From the NCBI GenBank assembly GCA_013812985.1, contig JACCSN010000385.1, positions 1 to 8,132 of the forward strand: a stretch of 8,132 bases of DNA, written 5' to 3'. Position numbers and translations under genes: made by a program. This document shows positions 7,229 through 8,132 of the stretch, piece after piece; position 1 is the first letter of the stretch; every line of letters starts with the position of its first letter. This DNA is from Hyphomicrobiales bacterium. GTDB taxonomy: Bacteria; Pseudomonadota; Alphaproteobacteria; Rhizobiales; Afifellaceae. The notes beneath the pieces are model-generated. The model worked only from the letters and a program-made list of their open reading frames with translations, did not search any database and had not been told where the DNA came from.

Positions 7229-7371
7229 GCGTGCTTGGACCTCGTCCGGCGGATTCCGCCTAGCCGTCGATCTTCGGTCGCGTCTTTTGATACAGGGGCG
7301 AATGCTGGCCGGCGCGAGCCGACGCGACTCGTCACTCGCGCCGAAGCAGATTGCCGGAACGGAATTTCGCT
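7229..7371. other. Spacer between HAD-UbiA and GtrA-like genes, with a short inverted repeat
   Basis: These 143 bases contain no supported gene. GGCGGATTCCGCC at 7248-7260 is a near-perfect inverted repeat around a central T, but no T-run follows it, so it is not a convincing intrinsic terminator. No clear promoter was found, and read-through from the upstream gene is likely. Confidence 0.4.
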
Positions 7372-7770
7372 TTGACGATATTAGTCCGCTATGTCCTGTT
7401 CGCGATCGTCTCGACGCTCGCGAACCTTCTCACGCAAGAGATGGTGGTCCAGAACGCCCCGACAGCGAAGTTGACGCTCTCGATCCTGGCAGGCACGGTC
7501 GTCGGCTTCGCCGTCAAGTATGTTCTCGACAAATACTGGATCTTCTACGACGCCTACACCACGCCTCGGAACGAGGCGAGAAAAGTGCTGCTCTATGGGC
7601 TTTTCAGCGTCGCCACGACCTGCATCTTCTGGGGGTTCGAGGTGACCTTCTGGATGGTCTTCAAGACCGATTTCGCCAAATATGCCGGCGCGGTCCTCGG
7701 GCTGGCCATCGGCTACGCCGCCAAATATTCCCTTGACCGCGCTTACGTTTTCCGGGAGCGGCGCGCGTGA
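7372..7770 (+). CDS. GtrA-family four-helix membrane protein (Rv3789-like candidate lipid-linked pentose translocase)
   Basis: The product is 132 residues from TTG 7372, or 139 from TTG 7351. The later start is preferred because GGA lies eight bases upstream; the earlier one has only GAAG. It has four hydrophobic segments at about 5-24, 34-54, 71-93 and 101-120, the GtrA (PF04138) layout. The second and fourth helices end in matching 15-residue blocks, VGFAVKYVLDKYWIF (44-58) and IGYAAKYSLDRAYVF (113-127), so the protein is an internal duplication. GtrA proteins are linked to moving polyprenyl-phosphate sugars across the inner membrane or aiding the transferases that use them. The mycobacterial member Rv3789 sits beside DprE1 (Rv3790) and was proposed as a DPA flippase, later as an interactor of the arabinosyltransferase AftA. 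Here the stop overlaps the DprE1-like GTG (GTGA), the same pairing. The exact role is inferred from this context. Confidence 0.82.
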   Translation: MTILVRYVLFAIVSTLANLLTQEMVVQNAPTAKLTLSILAGTVVGFAVKYVLDKYWIFYDAYTTPRNEARKVLLYGLFSVATTCIFWGFEVTFWMVFKTDFAKYAGAVLGLAIGYAAKYSLDRAYVFRERRA

Positions 7771-8132
7771 CCGAGCTTGCCGGCTGGGGCCGCTATCCGA
7801 AGCACGAATCGGAGCTGGTCGCCGCGAGGAGCGCGTCCGGAGCGCGATCCGTTCTGGCGGCGAACCAAGGCGTCGTCGCCCGCGGCATGGGCCGGGCGTA
7901 TGGCGATGCGGCGATCGGCCACCGCGTCACTCTCGATATGCGCGGGCTCGACCGCATGAAGAGCTTCGATCCGGCGACCGGCCGCGTTGTCGTCGAGGCC
8001 GGCGTGCCGTTGTCGGCGATCCTCCACGCCTTTGCGCCGCGCGGCTTCTTTCCGCCCGTCGTGCCGGGGACGAAGTTCGTCACCGTCGGCGGGATGATCG
8101 CCGCCGACGTGCACGGCAAGAACCACCACCGC
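7767..8132 (+). CDS. dprE1: DprE1-like FAD-binding oxidoreductase, polyprenylphosphoryl-ribose 2'-oxidase (N-terminal part only)
   Basis: Starting at GTG 7767, 122 codons are open to the window end; M. tuberculosis DprE1 is about 460 aa, so roughly a quarter is visible. The start overlaps the GtrA-like stop, and GGGAG lies eight bases upstream. The visible part is the FAD-binding (PCMH/BBE-type) domain. It begins with AGWGRYP, then ARGMGRAYGD (38-47), VVPGTKFVTVGG (98-109) and DVHGKNHH (114-121). These blocks closely follow DprE1, including the GWGR start, GxGRxYGD, PGTxxVTVGG and DxHGKNHH. DprE1 oxidises the 2'-hydroxyl of decaprenylphosphoryl-ribose; DprE2 then reduces the keto form to the arabinose epimer. 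The substrate-binding half and the residue equivalent to the drug-targeted cysteine lie outside the window. A dprE2-like reductase would be expected downstream but cannot be seen. The main alternative is another VAO-family sugar oxidase; the HGKNHH block and the neighbours argue against it. Confidence 0.88.
   Translation, partial: MTELAGWGRYPKHESELVAARSASGARSVLAANQGVVARGMGRAYGDAAIGHRVTLDMRGLDRMKSFDPATGRVVVEAGVPLSAILHAFAPRGFFPPVVPGTKFVTVGGMIAADVHGKNHHR

Noticed and set aside
7248..7260. GGCGGATTCCGCC as a rho-independent terminator after HAD-UbiA.
   Set aside because: The stem is short and no T-run follows; the next gene reads the same way and probably shares the transcript.
7743..8129. Minus-strand frames at the right edge.
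   Set aside because: They lie opposite the DprE1-like coding sequence, which has strong family motifs through the window end.

Overview
The window is GC-rich and densely coded, with two divergent gene groups facing away from a roughly 380-base spacer at 5319-5698. High GC, GTG and TTG starts with 4-base gene overlaps, and the resemblance of the predicted proteins to families common in the group suggest an alphaproteobacterium, possibly Hyphomicrobiales (Rhizobiales). That assignment is an inference; no rRNA or other taxonomic marker is present. No tRNA, rRNA, CRISPR array, insertion sequence or phage gene was seen.

Left arm, minus strand, read from 5318 down to 1: a polytopic GT87/DUF2029 glycosyltransferase, then a one-polypeptide (membrane plus ATPase) ABC exporter, then a secreted BglX-type glycoside hydrolase family 3 enzyme whose last codons lie beyond base 1. 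The spacing is 46 bases, then a 4-base GTGA overlap, so the three probably form one transcript. The left 2.2 kb is entirely the GH3 gene. The long plus-strand frames over it and over the ABC gene are antisense shadows.

Right arm, plus strand, read from 5699 to 8132: a HAD phosphatase-like domain fused to a UbiA-type prenyltransferase, then a small four-helix GtrA-family membrane protein, then (GTGA overlap) the N-terminal 122 residues of a DprE1-like FAD oxidoreductase cut by the window end. The UbiA half and the DprE1-like protein resemble the mycobacterial enzymes that make decaprenyl-phosphoryl-ribose and epimerise it to decaprenyl-phosphoryl-arabinose (DPA). The GtrA-like gene beside the DprE1-like gene mirrors Rv3789-Rv3790 in Mycobacterium tuberculosis.

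Taken together, the right arm looks like a polyprenyl-phosphate-pentose (arabinose or ribose) donor pathway in a probable Gram-negative. The left arm supplies a transferase family known to use polyprenyl-phosphate sugars (GT87 includes PimE and AftC), an exporter and a periplasmic glycosidase. The working model is a lipid-linked pentofuranose system that decorates an exported glycan or glycolipid. The families are well supported by motifs; the combined pathway, the substrate and the link between the two arms are inference.
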